Shown here: piece after piece, positions 17,490-25,999 of the stretch
How the letters are laid out: each line of letters begins with the position of its first letter
Numbering within the stretch: the first letter of the stretch is position 1
Assembly: GCA_947387575.1 (NCBI GenBank)
Contig: CANDOC010000006.1
Coordinates: forward strand, 62,001-126,000
From: Spongorhabdus nitratireducens
Lineage (GTDB): Bacteria > Pseudomonadota > Gammaproteobacteria > Pseudomonadales > Endozoicomonadaceae
Length of the DNA: 64,000 bases
Direction of reading: 5' to 3'
Notes under the pieces: model-generated
The model's database searches: none
What the model was told of the DNA's origin: nothing
Seen by the model: the letters and a program-made list of their open reading frames with translations, nothing else
Program-made: the position numbers and the translations under genes

Positions 17490-19214
17490 CTAGGCAGGTT
17501 CAAGGTAATCTACCAATAACTGCAAGTTATCATTCCCCCGATAGTGATTCACATCCAGCTTGTAAACAACCCGTGCCCGCTGAATTGCCGGATCAGGCCA
17601 GATCCCGGTATCCACATTAAAGGCAATGGCATCAACCCAGTAATCATGACCGGTGGGTTGTAGTGTCATTTTCAGGTGGTGTTGACCCACAATACGCTGC
17701 TGAACAATTCTGAAGGTGCCGTCAAAGCAGGGTTCGGGGAAATTTTGCCCCCATGGGCCACCATTTTTCAGTTGTTGTGCCAGGTTCAGGTCGAAGTCTT
17801 CAATGGTCAGTTCGCCATCTGTCAGTAGCACGCTTTGCAATGCATCCTCATCCAGATGGGCGCGAGCTTCAGCTTCAAAGGCTTCAGTAAATTTGGGCAG
17901 ATGCTTTTCTGCCAGACTGAGCCCTGCGGCCATGGCATGTCCACCAAACTTGGGAATCAGCCCGGGGTTGGCAGTGGCCACAGCATCCAGTGCATCTCGA
18001 ATATGGAAGCCGGGAATGGAACGGGCAGACCCTTTCATCATGCCGTTATCGTCCGGAGCAAATGCGATGACAGGGCGATGGAAACGTTCCTTTATTCGGG
18101 ATGCAACAATACCGATAACGCCCTGGTGCCAATCATTTTCATAGAGGCAGAGACTCCAGGGTAATTGCTTGCCATCTTCCAGCTGGATTTTTTCCAATGC
18201 CTTGATGGCTTGTTGCTTCATGCCTTCTTCGATTTCTTTCCGTTCCCGGTTCAGGCTGTCCAGTTCAGAAGCCATGGCTCTGGCACGGTTAATATCCTGA
18301 CAAAGCAGCAGCTCAATACCCAGAGACATATCATCCAACCGTCCGGCAGCATTCAGGCGAGGAGCCATGGCAAAACCGAGATCAGAGGTAGCCAGTCGTT
18401 CCAGGCTTCTTCCCGCGACCTCGGCTAATGCCATAATGCCCGGCCGACATCGCTGAGCCCGCATAATTTGCATACCGATGTGAACCAGGGTGCGGTTGTT
18501 ATTATCAAGGCTGACAACATCGGCGACAGTACCGAGTGCGACCAGATCCAGAAAAGACTTCATATTGGGTTTGGAGCGGTTATCAAACCAGCCCTCTTGT
18601 TCCAGCAGTGTCCGGACAGCGCACATAACATAAAAGATAATTCCGACACCGGCGGTATTCTTGCTGGCAAAGTCACAACCGGGCTGGTTCGGATTTACGA
18701 TGGCATCGGCATCCGGCAATTCACGACCTGCAAGGTGATGATCTGTCACAACGACCTGCAAACCGGCCGCTTTGGCTGCTTTCACACCTTCAATGCTGGA
18801 AATGCCGTTATCTACCGTAATCAGCATATCCGGCTGCAAGGGCAGGGCGGCAGCAACAATTTCCGGGCTCAGGCCGTAACCATATTCAAACCGGTTGGGA
18901 ACCAGGTAGCCCGGATCATTGGCTGCCATGGCCCTAAGAGCAGAAACAGCCAGTGCACTGCTGGTAGCACCATCGGCATCAAAATCACCAATGACCAGAA
19001 TACGCTTGCCTGAGGTGATGGCTGCGGTAATCAGCTCTGCTGCCTTGTCGATACCTTTCAGCTGGTGATAGCGTGCCAGACCGTGTACTGAATAGTTCAG
19101 TTCAGCGTCCGAAGTAATACCCCGAGCGGCATAGACGCGCTGCAACAGGCGGGGAATCTGGCTGGAAAAAGACGTATCGGCACGGCATTCACGCTGAACG
19201 ATTTTTTTAGGCAT
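17490..19214 (-). CDS. recJ: Single-stranded-DNA-specific exonuclease RecJ
   Basis: 574 residues, the usual RecJ length. DHH-family motifs: ILVIGDFDADGATSSALAV (motif I), LITVDNGISSIEG, and VVTDHHLAG (the DHH triad). The DHHA1 region contains GGHAMAAGLSL. The OB-like C-terminus ends NLQLLVDYLEPA. RecJ degrades single-stranded DNA 5' to 3' in recombination, mismatch repair and base-excision repair. In many gammaproteobacteria recJ lies just downstream of xerD-dsbC (or after hom-thrC in Pseudomonas). Here it is on the same strand but about 7 kb further on, separated by unrelated genes. Its 3' end is the source of the duplicated fragment at 15549-15788. Confidence 0.95.
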   Translation of the reverse strand: MPKKIVQRECRADTSFSSQIPRLLQRVYAARGITSDAELNYSVHGLARYHQLKGIDKAAELITAAITSGKRILVIGDFDADGATSSALAVSALRAMAANDPGYLVPNRFEYGYGLSPEIVAAALPLQPDMLITVDNGISSIEGVKAAKAAGLQVVVTDHHLAGRELPDADAIVNPNQPGCDFASKNTAGVGIIFYVMCAVRTLLEQEGWFDNRSKPNMKSFLDLVALGTVADVVSLDNNNRTLVHIGMQIMRAQRCRPGIMALAEVAGRSLERLATSDLGFAMAPRLNAAGRLDDMSLGIELLLCQDINRARAMASELDSLNRERKEIEEGMKQQAIKALEKIQLEDGKQLPWSLCLYENDWHQGVIGIVASRIKERFHRPVIAFAPDDNGMMKGSARSIPGFHIRDALDAVATANPGLIPKFGGHAMAAGLSLAEKHLPKFTEAFEAEARAHLDEDALQSVLLTDGELTIEDFDLNLAQQLKNGGPWGQNFPEPCFDGTFRIVQQRIVGQHHLKMTLQPTGHDYWVDAIAFNVDTGIWPDPAIQRARVVYKLDVNHYRGNDNLQLLVDYLEPA

Positions 19215-19295
19215 TGGCAGGAAAAGTCCGGGAAAAGTTCATCAATCCTGACCTGATCGTAACCCGTAATGCAGGTGGGCTGAAAGGGTGGCTGT

Positions 19296-20519
19296 TTAAA
19301 ACGTCAGTGGAAGTTTATGAAAACCTTTCTGGATCAGGGTTTCAGCCTTGATGTAGGGTGATGGATCTTCCGCAAGTTTTAGTCCGGGCATTTTGCGAGC
19401 CAGTGTTTTCAGGGCGATGGCTAAGTCCAGTCGAGCAAGACGTGCGCCCAGGCAAGTATGAATACCGTGCCCAAAAGAAATATGCCGCGATATTCCCCGG
19501 GTAATGTCAAATACTTCCGGGTCTGGATTTACTGCCGGATCACGGTTGGCTGCAGCCAGCCCGAGGGCAATATAATCTCCGGCAGGAATGATAGTACCGT
19601 TATAGTCGATATCCTTGAGAGCTTTTCTGAATACAAAAATAACGGAATTATCAAATCGCAGCATTTCCTCAACGGCAGAAAAGGCCAGTTCAGGATTACG
19701 GACCAGCAGATCCCACTGCTCCGGATGTTCAAGCAGCTGGCAAATACCATTACTGAGCATATCGATTGTGGTGACATGACCTGCTGTAACCAGCAGACTA
19801 CAAGTAACGGCAAGTTCTTTCTCGGTTGCAATACCCTGATTGAGAGCGTCAGCAAGTACACTGATCATATCATTTCCGGGTTGTCTGGCCCGTTCGCGAA
19901 TAAAACGGGTAAACATTGCCCGGTTCAGAGTGGAGTTATTCATGGCCTCTTGCGCCATCGCATTTTTATCGCCTTCCACCGGATGGCCAAAAAATGCCAG
20001 CACTTTTTCCACTCGCTGCAGATACATCGGGCGTTCAGCTTCAGGAAAATCAAACAACTCACAAATGATTTCAAATGGGTAGCCGCGGGCAATATCACTG
20101 ACCAGATCAAAATTTCGGGTATCTTCCGCTCTGGCTAATATCGGTTCCAGCGTGTTATCAAAGACTTGCTGAATCATTGTTTCCCATCGGGCAACCGCTT
20201 CCCGACTGAAGAGAGGATTGGCAATCTTGCGCAGCCGGGTATGGTCTGGTGGCCCCATGCTGAGCATGGACGAAGGCATGCTTTTCAGGCGAGAGAAAAT
20301 TTCAGGGTTAGCCTGCTGCTCCTCAGCATCAAACAATGTGCTTATTGTTCGAGTACCAATATCAGGGTGCCGCATTAAAAAAGAGGTGACATCGAAACCG
20401 GTTGTTACCCAGCACTGTTTCTGTGAATCAAAATACAGCGGATGCTTTTCACGAATACGCTTAAAAACCGGGTAGGGATTTAGCAGAGTCTCTTTGGTAA
20501 ACAGGCTGGTTTCAGACAT
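19296..20519 (-). CDS. Cytochrome P450
   Basis: 407 residues, a typical soluble bacterial P450. The heme-binding loop is FGHGIHTCLGARLARLD, with the axial Cys near residue 356. The I-helix oxygen-activation motif is AGHVTT, and the ExxR motif of helix K is EEMLRF. Such enzymes insert oxygen into small hydrophobic substrates using ferredoxin-delivered electrons. No ferredoxin or reductase gene is adjacent, and the substrate is unknown. It lacks a signal peptide. It sits in a minus-strand series between recJ and an L,D-transpeptidase gene but is separated from each by a gap. Confidence 0.93.
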   Translation of the reverse strand: MSETSLFTKETLLNPYPVFKRIREKHPLYFDSQKQCWVTTGFDVTSFLMRHPDIGTRTISTLFDAEEQQANPEIFSRLKSMPSSMLSMGPPDHTRLRKIANPLFSREAVARWETMIQQVFDNTLEPILARAEDTRNFDLVSDIARGYPFEIICELFDFPEAERPMYLQRVEKVLAFFGHPVEGDKNAMAQEAMNNSTLNRAMFTRFIRERARQPGNDMISVLADALNQGIATEKELAVTCSLLVTAGHVTTIDMLSNGICQLLEHPEQWDLLVRNPELAFSAVEEMLRFDNSVIFVFRKALKDIDYNGTIIPAGDYIALGLAAANRDPAVNPDPEVFDITRGISRHISFGHGIHTCLGARLARLDLAIALKTLARKMPGLKLAEDPSPYIKAETLIQKGFHKLPLTF

Positions 20520-20567
20520 GAGCTGCTAGCGTTAATTCTGCTTCAGAATATTCAGCATAGCAGCAGA

Positions 20568-21932
20568 TCAGAACCAGCTGTTCAGCGCATTATCCAGTTG
20601 ATAAATATCCTTGCGGAATCGAACCCGACCCTCGGCGTCAGGCCAGGCAGTGAAATAAACAAAATAGATGGGAATCTGTTCCGTCAGTTCTATTTTGGTC
20701 GTGACTTCAGACTGATGCCCTGAATCAAATTCAGCCGTCATTCCCAGATGCTGTCCCATCCGGTTGATAAGGACATCTATGTTGTGAACCCGGGTGCAGC
20801 CGGAACTCAGGCTACGGGCATCTTTGTCAAACAGCTCTGGCTTGTTGGTATCGTGAAGGTAAACACCGAACTGATTGGGTAAGCCCAATTTGTATTTTCC
20901 CAAACGGTTATCGACGCCGGGCAGTTGTTCCAGTCGATAAAGAAAGTTGCGGGCTCTTAGTTGTTGCCAGTTGATATTATCCGGATTCAGCTGAGGAGCA
21001 TTGTCATTCCAGCTCTGGTAAACCAGAAAGCCTTCCCGTTCCAGAAACTCCGGGTCAGCTTTGATATTACGTAGCATGCTGCTTGAAGCAATGGACTGGG
21101 GCACTTTCCAGATCGGGTTGAAAGTAACACTGTCAACCGCATGACTGAAGACAGGTGTCTGCTTGTGTGGCATGCCGACAATGGCTTTATGGTAAAAGTT
21201 CTTTTCCTCAGTTTCAGCCCAGACCACATTGTATCCGGCAATATCGACCTTGATATGAGGGTAGGGTAACTGTCTTGGCATCCAGCGCAGACGTTCAAGG
21301 TTGGTTTTCAGGGTGCGGATATGCTGGTTGGTAATGGCAATCAGTGCCTGCCGGGTCAGAGCGCCCAAACGACCATCCGGCATTAGTTTGAATTGCAGCT
21401 GTACCTCGGTCAGTACATCTTTATGAGCCTGGGTGTAAATATCATCGGGTAGTGAATCGGCCAGATCGAGAGCTCGTAACCAGCGATTCAGCTTTGGTAT
21501 TGCGGCATGGGTGTCCCCCTTGAACAGAATCAGATCATCAGGGAAATCATCAGGTGCCGATTCTCTCCATCCTCGCAGCTCTTCAAGTGCTTTCATCAAT
21601 ATCCGGTATTCAGGCTGTGAGGGCTCGAGGCTGGCAAGTAATTCTTTGGTTAGTTCAGGTGTGCTTTCCGATAGCCTTGGTGTATCGGCAATTCTCCAGC
21701 CGGGCTGGAACAGTTTGCGATCAACCTGACCGGTATCCATATAGCGAGCATATTTTTGAGCCAGTTGCTCTACGGTTTCCGGAGATGGTTCACGAACCAG
21801 TATCACCCAGTCTTTCTGGGCGACATTGATTCCGTGAGAGGGGAGGCGGCTGAGCCAATCAATATAAAAGCGGGTATCGGCAATAGCCTGGAAAGAAAAA
21901 AGGAACAGCATCCCTGCTATAAAACAACGCAT
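20568..21932 (-). CDS. Periplasmic murein L,D-transpeptidase (YcbB/LdtD-like)
   Basis: 454 residues. The signal peptide ends near FQAIA. A peptidoglycan-binding-like helical segment lies around residues 175-195 (LMPDGRLGALTRQALIAI). The YkuD catalytic domain occupies the second half: VTFNPIWKVPQSI, YLHDTNKPELF (catalytic His) and SLSSGCTRVHNID, which holds the nucleophilic Cys of the HxnSxGCxR motif. These enzymes form 3-3 cross-links in peptidoglycan or attach proteins to it. It is shorter than E. coli YcbB (about 615 residues), mainly at the N-terminal side. Confidence 0.88.
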   Translation of the reverse strand: MRCFIAGMLFLFSFQAIADTRFYIDWLSRLPSHGINVAQKDWVILVREPSPETVEQLAQKYARYMDTGQVDRKLFQPGWRIADTPRLSESTPELTKELLASLEPSQPEYRILMKALEELRGWRESAPDDFPDDLILFKGDTHAAIPKLNRWLRALDLADSLPDDIYTQAHKDVLTEVQLQFKLMPDGRLGALTRQALIAITNQHIRTLKTNLERLRWMPRQLPYPHIKVDIAGYNVVWAETEEKNFYHKAIVGMPHKQTPVFSHAVDSVTFNPIWKVPQSIASSSMLRNIKADPEFLEREGFLVYQSWNDNAPQLNPDNINWQQLRARNFLYRLEQLPGVDNRLGKYKLGLPNQFGVYLHDTNKPELFDKDARSLSSGCTRVHNIDVLINRMGQHLGMTAEFDSGHQSEVTTKIELTEQIPIYFVYFTAWPDAEGRVRFRKDIYQLDNALNSWF

Positions 21933-22086
21933 GACATCCTCTGGATCTGCGACTACGGGTCAAGTCCTTTTGACCCAAAACCTGCGACTTCAAGCGCATG
22001 TACACTGCATTATTTTTTACATGCCCTTACTTAAACTAAAGTGCAGATTTAGAGAAATGCCAAGCTCATTTTAAAATAAAATTTGC

Positions 22087-22106
22087 AAGCCCGAAAACTC
22101 GGGCTT
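22087..22106. terminator. Terminator hairpin after the acyl-CoA ligase gene
   Basis: Eight-base stem AAGCCCGA/TCGGGCTT (22087-22094 and 22099-22106) with loop AAAC. T-rich sequence follows on both strands, and it sits just past the minus-strand ligase stop. Confidence 0.7.
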
Positions 22107-22114
22107 TATTTCGG

Positions 22115-23683
22115 TCAAACTTCGGCTTCAGTCAGTACTTGCTGACGCAGTTCCCGCTTGAGAATTTTGCCGGTAGCGGTCATTGGAAGTTGATCAAACG
22201 TTTTGACCAGACGTGGATATTTGTGAGAACCCAGTAGTGATTTTGCCCAGTCAGCAATTTCCTCGGTACTGCTTTGTGCACTTTGATGTAGCACGATGCA
22301 GGCCATAATCTCTTCACCATAATGGTCATCCGGTATGCCGATAACTGATGCGAGCATAATATCCTGGTGAGTCAGTAACACTTCTTCCAACTCACGCGGA
22401 TAGATGTTGTAACCGCCTCGAATAATCATGTCCTTGAGGCGATCCACAATATAAAGATTGCCCTTTTCATCAAAACGACCAATGTCGCCGGTATGGAACC
22501 AGCCATTACGAATGGCTTCGGCTGTTTGTTCCGGGCGTCCCAGGTAACCTTTCATAATATTATGGCCTTTGATCACGACCTCACCTATTTGCCCAGGGTG
22601 CAGAGGTTGATCGTTTTCGTCCACAATACGCATTTGCACCCCGGAGATGGGTCGGCCGACCGAACCTGGCAGTCGCTCATGTTCAAGTGAGTTGAAGGCT
22701 GCGGCAGGAGAGGTTTCTGACAAGCCATATCCCTCAAGCACACTGACGCCAAACTTTTCTTCGAATTCGCACAGTGCTTCAACGGGCAGTGCTGCACCAC
22801 CGCTGATGGATACCCGCAGATTTTCGGCAACCTGATGGGTCAGGTCTGTCTGGTCATGATTAGCTGCTTGGGTAAGGGCGATATACATGGTGGGAACACC
22901 GGCAAACAAAGTGATTTTTTCGTCTGCCATCAACTGTAATGCTGAATCGGGTGCAAAGCGGGGCATCATGACGGCAGTACCACCACAGGCAACCATGGTT
23001 TGCATTTGTACGACAAGAGCAAAGCAGTGAAACAGAGGTAGTGCGATCAGTGTTGTGTCCGTTGACGATGCTTGCAGGAAGCTCTGGCAAGCCAAAGTAT
23101 TCATGCCGATATTGTAATGTGTCAGTTCGGCACCCTTGGGTTGCCCTGTTGTACCCGAGGTGTAAAGAACCAGTGCTGTGTCATTCGGGGTGCTGGGGTA
23201 GACACTTTCCATCGGAGCACCGGTCATAAGGTGTGCCAGTGTCTTTTGGCTATTCCATTCTCTGGTTCTGACGTTCTGGGTAATGGTATAAAAGTGCTGG
23301 CAGCTGGCAGTGTTCTCAAAAGCAGCCAGCCCGGTGGTGCCGATAGGGATATCCTGGGTTCCTTCAAAACAGAAGTAAGCTTTGGCGCCACTGTCTTGCA
23401 GGTGATATTCCACTTCGCGGCTACGCAGCAGGATATTAAGGGGAACGACAGAGGCTCCGGTCGCCAGAATGGCATAAAACACCATGGCGAACTGGGGAAT
23501 ATTGGGACAGCTCAGTGCCACTTTGTCTTCAGGGCCAATACCCTGTTGCTGCAGGTTGCGGGCAATTTGCAGGGCCGTATGTTGCAGCTCTTTGTAGGTC
23601 AGGCGGCTTTCTCCGCAAACGATTGCGGTTTTATCGGGATAGACGTCTGCGCTGCGACAAAGGAAATCACTGAGATTGGACAT
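22115..23683 (-). CDS. Acyl-CoA synthetase (AMP-forming, fatty-acid CoA ligase type)
   Basis: 522 residues. Adenylate-forming motifs: A3 phosphate loop LVLYTSGTTGQPKGAEL, A5 LEGYGLSETSP, A7/A8 GWFHTGDIGRFDEKGNLY then DRLKDMIIRGGYNIYP, and the A10 Lys in PMTATGKILKRELR. The enzyme activates a carboxylic acid to acyl-AMP and then to acyl-CoA. Length and motif spelling fit medium/long-chain fatty-acid ligases, but chain preference cannot be read. No signal peptide. It is divergent from the ArsM-like gene, with about 130 bases between. Confidence 0.9.
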   Translation of the reverse strand: MSNLSDFLCRSADVYPDKTAIVCGESRLTYKELQHTALQIARNLQQQGIGPEDKVALSCPNIPQFAMVFYAILATGASVVPLNILLRSREVEYHLQDSGAKAYFCFEGTQDIPIGTTGLAAFENTASCQHFYTITQNVRTREWNSQKTLAHLMTGAPMESVYPSTPNDTALVLYTSGTTGQPKGAELTHYNIGMNTLACQSFLQASSTDTTLIALPLFHCFALVVQMQTMVACGGTAVMMPRFAPDSALQLMADEKITLFAGVPTMYIALTQAANHDQTDLTHQVAENLRVSISGGAALPVEALCEFEEKFGVSVLEGYGLSETSPAAAFNSLEHERLPGSVGRPISGVQMRIVDENDQPLHPGQIGEVVIKGHNIMKGYLGRPEQTAEAIRNGWFHTGDIGRFDEKGNLYIVDRLKDMIIRGGYNIYPRELEEVLLTHQDIMLASVIGIPDDHYGEEIMACIVLHQSAQSSTEEIADWAKSLLGSHKYPRLVKTFDQLPMTATGKILKRELRQQVLTEAEV

Positions 23684-23817
23684 GAAAGAAACACCTTCAA
23701 ATCGTTATTATTGTTATAGGCCAAGATAATCCGGGGGAATATTTACCGTCCCCTGCCGGATTATAAGTATCCGATCAGATACTGACCTAAAGTAATACAC
23801 CCGGAGTAGTGAGAGCA

Positions 23818-24870
23818 ATGAAAGAACAGGTACAGGACTACTATGGCAAAGTACTGCAAGGCTCTGATGACCTGCAGACCAATGCCTGCTGTACGGATGA
23901 TGCCATGCCACGGTTTATGAAAAAGGCACTGGCCAATATTCATGATGAAGTCCTGACGCGTTATTACGGTTGCGGGCTGGTATGTCCAGAGCAGTTGAAG
24001 GGATGCCGGATTCTGGATCTGGGCTCAGGCTCTGGCCGGGACTGTTATGCGCTGGCACAGCTGGTAGGAGAAGAGGGCTCTGTTGTCGGTGTAGATATGA
24101 CCGATGAACAGCTGGAAGTGGCGAACCGTCATATTGAATATCACCGTGAGAAGTTTGGGTATGCCCACGCCAATACCGAGTTTCTCAAGGGGGAAATCGA
24201 GAAACTGCACGAACTGGATTTGCCGGACAATAGCTTTGACATCATTGTTTCCAACTGTGTGATCAACCTTTCTACAGATAAAGAGGCGGTTCTTCGTGAA
24301 GCCTTGCGTCTGCTGAAACCGGGCGGTGAGCTGTACTTTTCTGACGTCTATGCTGATCGGCGAGTGCCAGCTGAGCTGGTGGATGATCCGGTGCTTTATG
24401 GTGAATGCCTGAGTGGCGCGTTGTATTGGAATGACTTCCTTAATCTGGCCAAAAAAGCTGGTTTTGCTGATCCTCGTCTGGTTGAAGACCGGCCAATTAC
24501 TATCGACAACAGTGCGATTGAAGAGAAAGTCGGTCATATCCGGTTTTTCTCTGCCACCTATCGTCTCTTCAAGCTGGAAGAGCTGGAAAGTCACTGTGAA
24601 GAGTATGGTCAGGCCGTCATCTATAAAGGCACAATTGACCACCGTCCGGAGGTGTTTGAGCTGGATGGTCACCACGCTATTGAGCGGGGCAAGGTTTTCC
24701 CTGTATGTGGCAATACCTGGCGGATGTTACACGACACTCGTTTCAAGGATCACTTCGAGTTCATCGGCAGCTTTGATACTCACTACGGTATTTTTGCCGG
24801 TTGTGGTCATGACCTGCCTTTCACAACAGCGACTGCAGAAGCAGGTGGTAGCAGTGGCGGATGTTGCTAA
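23818..24870 (+). CDS. arsM: Arsenite S-adenosylmethionine methyltransferase-like protein
   Basis: About 350 residues; the ATG at 23818 is preferred over a GTG at 23809 because GGAG is eleven bases upstream. The SAM-binding loop is ILDLGSGSGRDCYALAQLVG. Family-typical features are the early Cys pair NACCTDD (residues 24-25), the segment NCVINLSTDKEAVLREALRLLKPGGELYFSD in two parts, and GECLSGALYW with the second catalytic Cys. A C-terminal Cys cluster (GGSSGGCC) ends the protein. ArsM methylates As(III) to volatile or less retained forms. There is no arsR, arsB or arsC nearby, so arsenic control is not evident. A related thiol-type substrate is possible. Confidence 0.85.
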   Translation: MKEQVQDYYGKVLQGSDDLQTNACCTDDAMPRFMKKALANIHDEVLTRYYGCGLVCPEQLKGCRILDLGSGSGRDCYALAQLVGEEGSVVGVDMTDEQLEVANRHIEYHREKFGYAHANTEFLKGEIEKLHELDLPDNSFDIIVSNCVINLSTDKEAVLREALRLLKPGGELYFSDVYADRRVPAELVDDPVLYGECLSGALYWNDFLNLAKKAGFADPRLVEDRPITIDNSAIEEKVGHIRFFSATYRLFKLEELESHCEEYGQAVIYKGTIDHRPEVFELDGHHAIERGKVFPVCGNTWRMLHDTRFKDHFEFIGSFDTHYGIFAGCGHDLPFTTATAEAGGSSGGCC

Positions 24871-24899
24871 CGTGTAGATCACAACTTTAAGGCTGATAT

Positions 24900-24938
24900 A
24901 AAGAGCTGTCTGTATATGCAGGCGGCTCTTTTGTTTTT
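24900..24938 (+). terminator. Rho-independent terminator after arsM
   Basis: A 13-pair stem (arms 24900-24912 and 24919-24931, including two G-T wobbles) with loop TATATG, followed by TTGTTTTT. Directly downstream of the ArsM-like gene. Confidence 0.75.
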
Positions 24939-25026
24939 AAGGGGGCAGCGCAAGGCTTGTGATTGGTGTCGTCTTGTTCTAGTCTCTTGCATGTGTTCGA
25001 TGATTACATGCGAGATAAATATAACA

Positions 25027-25488
25027 ATGCTACACAAATCCCGCTTGATGAAATTCATGCTGTCGATGTATCCCCCCTGGTTGGGGGCGGGGATTTATGT
25101 GAAATCACTGTCGCGGGATTTTCGTCAGGCAGAAGTTGGTATGAAGCTGCGCTGGTATAACCGCAATTATGTGCGAACCCAGTTTGGCGGCAGCCTTTAT
25201 TCCATGACTGATCCGATGTATATGCTGATGTTGATGCATAATCTCGGCAAGGATTACATTGTCTGGGATAAAGCTGCGGCGATTGATTTTGTCTCACCGG
25301 GTACTGGTGAAGTGCATGCGTGCTTTGATTTAACTGAAACTCAGATCGAGCACATCAGGCAGAAAGCAGCTTCAGGCAAAGCATACTTACCTGAGTTTAA
25401 AGTGGCGGTAAAAGACAGAGAGGGCAAGCTGGTGGCAACAGTAAAGAAAACACTCTATGTGCGTCTGAAGTCAAAGCCTGCCGTCTGA
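25027..25488 (+). CDS. DUF4442 hotdog-fold protein (putative thioesterase)
   Basis: About 153 residues from the ATG at 25027; longer upstream extensions contain sequence unlike the family. The pattern [19 protein letters not shown], then [21 protein letters not shown], then KTLYVR is that of DUF4442, a hotdog-fold group related to acyl-CoA thioesterases and to the C-terminal domain of YiiD. A role in acyl-CoA or acyl-ACP hydrolysis is inferred from fold only. It could relate to the nearby acyl-CoA ligase, but it is separated from it by arsM and a terminator. Confidence 0.75.
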   Translation: MLHKSRLMKFMLSMYPPWLGAGIYVKSLSRDFRQAEVGMKLRWYNRNYVRTQFGGSLYSMTDPMYMLMLMHNLGKDYIVWDKAAAIDFVSPGTGEVHACFDLTETQIEHIRQKAASGKAYLPEFKVAVKDREGKLVATVKKTLYVRLKSKPAV

Positions 25489-25510
25489 TTTTTTTATAAC
25501 AGAGGTTGCA

Positions 25511-25822
25511 TTAAAGACATTTACAGTCGTAATCAACCTGATACTGCCTGTCACCCAGAAAAGAGACCGCGCGATCAATAATGGTGTAACCTTTCGGGCA
25601 ATAGTGGTTCTTTTTAACCCATTTGTTCATCATCTCCAGCCGTTCATTTTCAGCATCAATTGCCATTGCCGTACGGCGACCGGAGTTCTCGGATACTATG
25701 GTAAATCGCCCTTCCCCATCGGGGGGCGATTCCGGATAGTACATCGTTATGGGGGCATATTCCCCGGGGGTTTTGCAGCCAGCAAGCAGCAAACCCATTA
25801 AGAGTAATATTTGTTTTTTCAT
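25511..25822 (-). CDS. Small outer-membrane lipoprotein, unknown function
   Basis: 103 residues. Signal peptide with lipobox LLAGC; Cys15 is followed by Lys, so outer-membrane sorting is expected. The mature part is short, with several tyrosines and four further Cys near the C-terminus (HYCPKGY, YDCKCL) that may form disulfides. I do not recognise a family. It is convergent with the DUF4442 gene, and its start lies 177 bases from the end of thrC on the same strand. Confidence 0.7.
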   Translation of the reverse strand: MKKQILLLMGLLLAGCKTPGEYAPITMYYPESPPDGEGRFTIVSENSGRRTAMAIDAENERLEMMNKWVKKNHYCPKGYTIIDRAVSFLGDRQYQVDYDCKCL

Positions 25823-25954
25823 TGTTGAGGAAGTGACGTCTTTTTTCAGAATTATCCCTTAATAACTTAATTGTCTCCAGAGCATTTTTCTGTCTTGGGG
25901 AATATAAATAGAAAGGGATAAAATCAGGACGATTTTCCTTTTAATCAGTAATAA

Positions 25955-25980
25955 AAAAGCCGGCAAGAATACCGGCTTTT
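25955..25980 (-). terminator. Terminator downstream of thrC
   Basis: Arms AAAAGCCGG (25955-25963) and CCGGCTTTT (25972-25980) with an eight-base loop. Read on the minus strand, the hairpin ends in a T-run. It lies 20 bases beyond the thrC stop. Confidence 0.8.
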
Positions 25981-25999
25981 GAATTGATTTGAAATTGAA

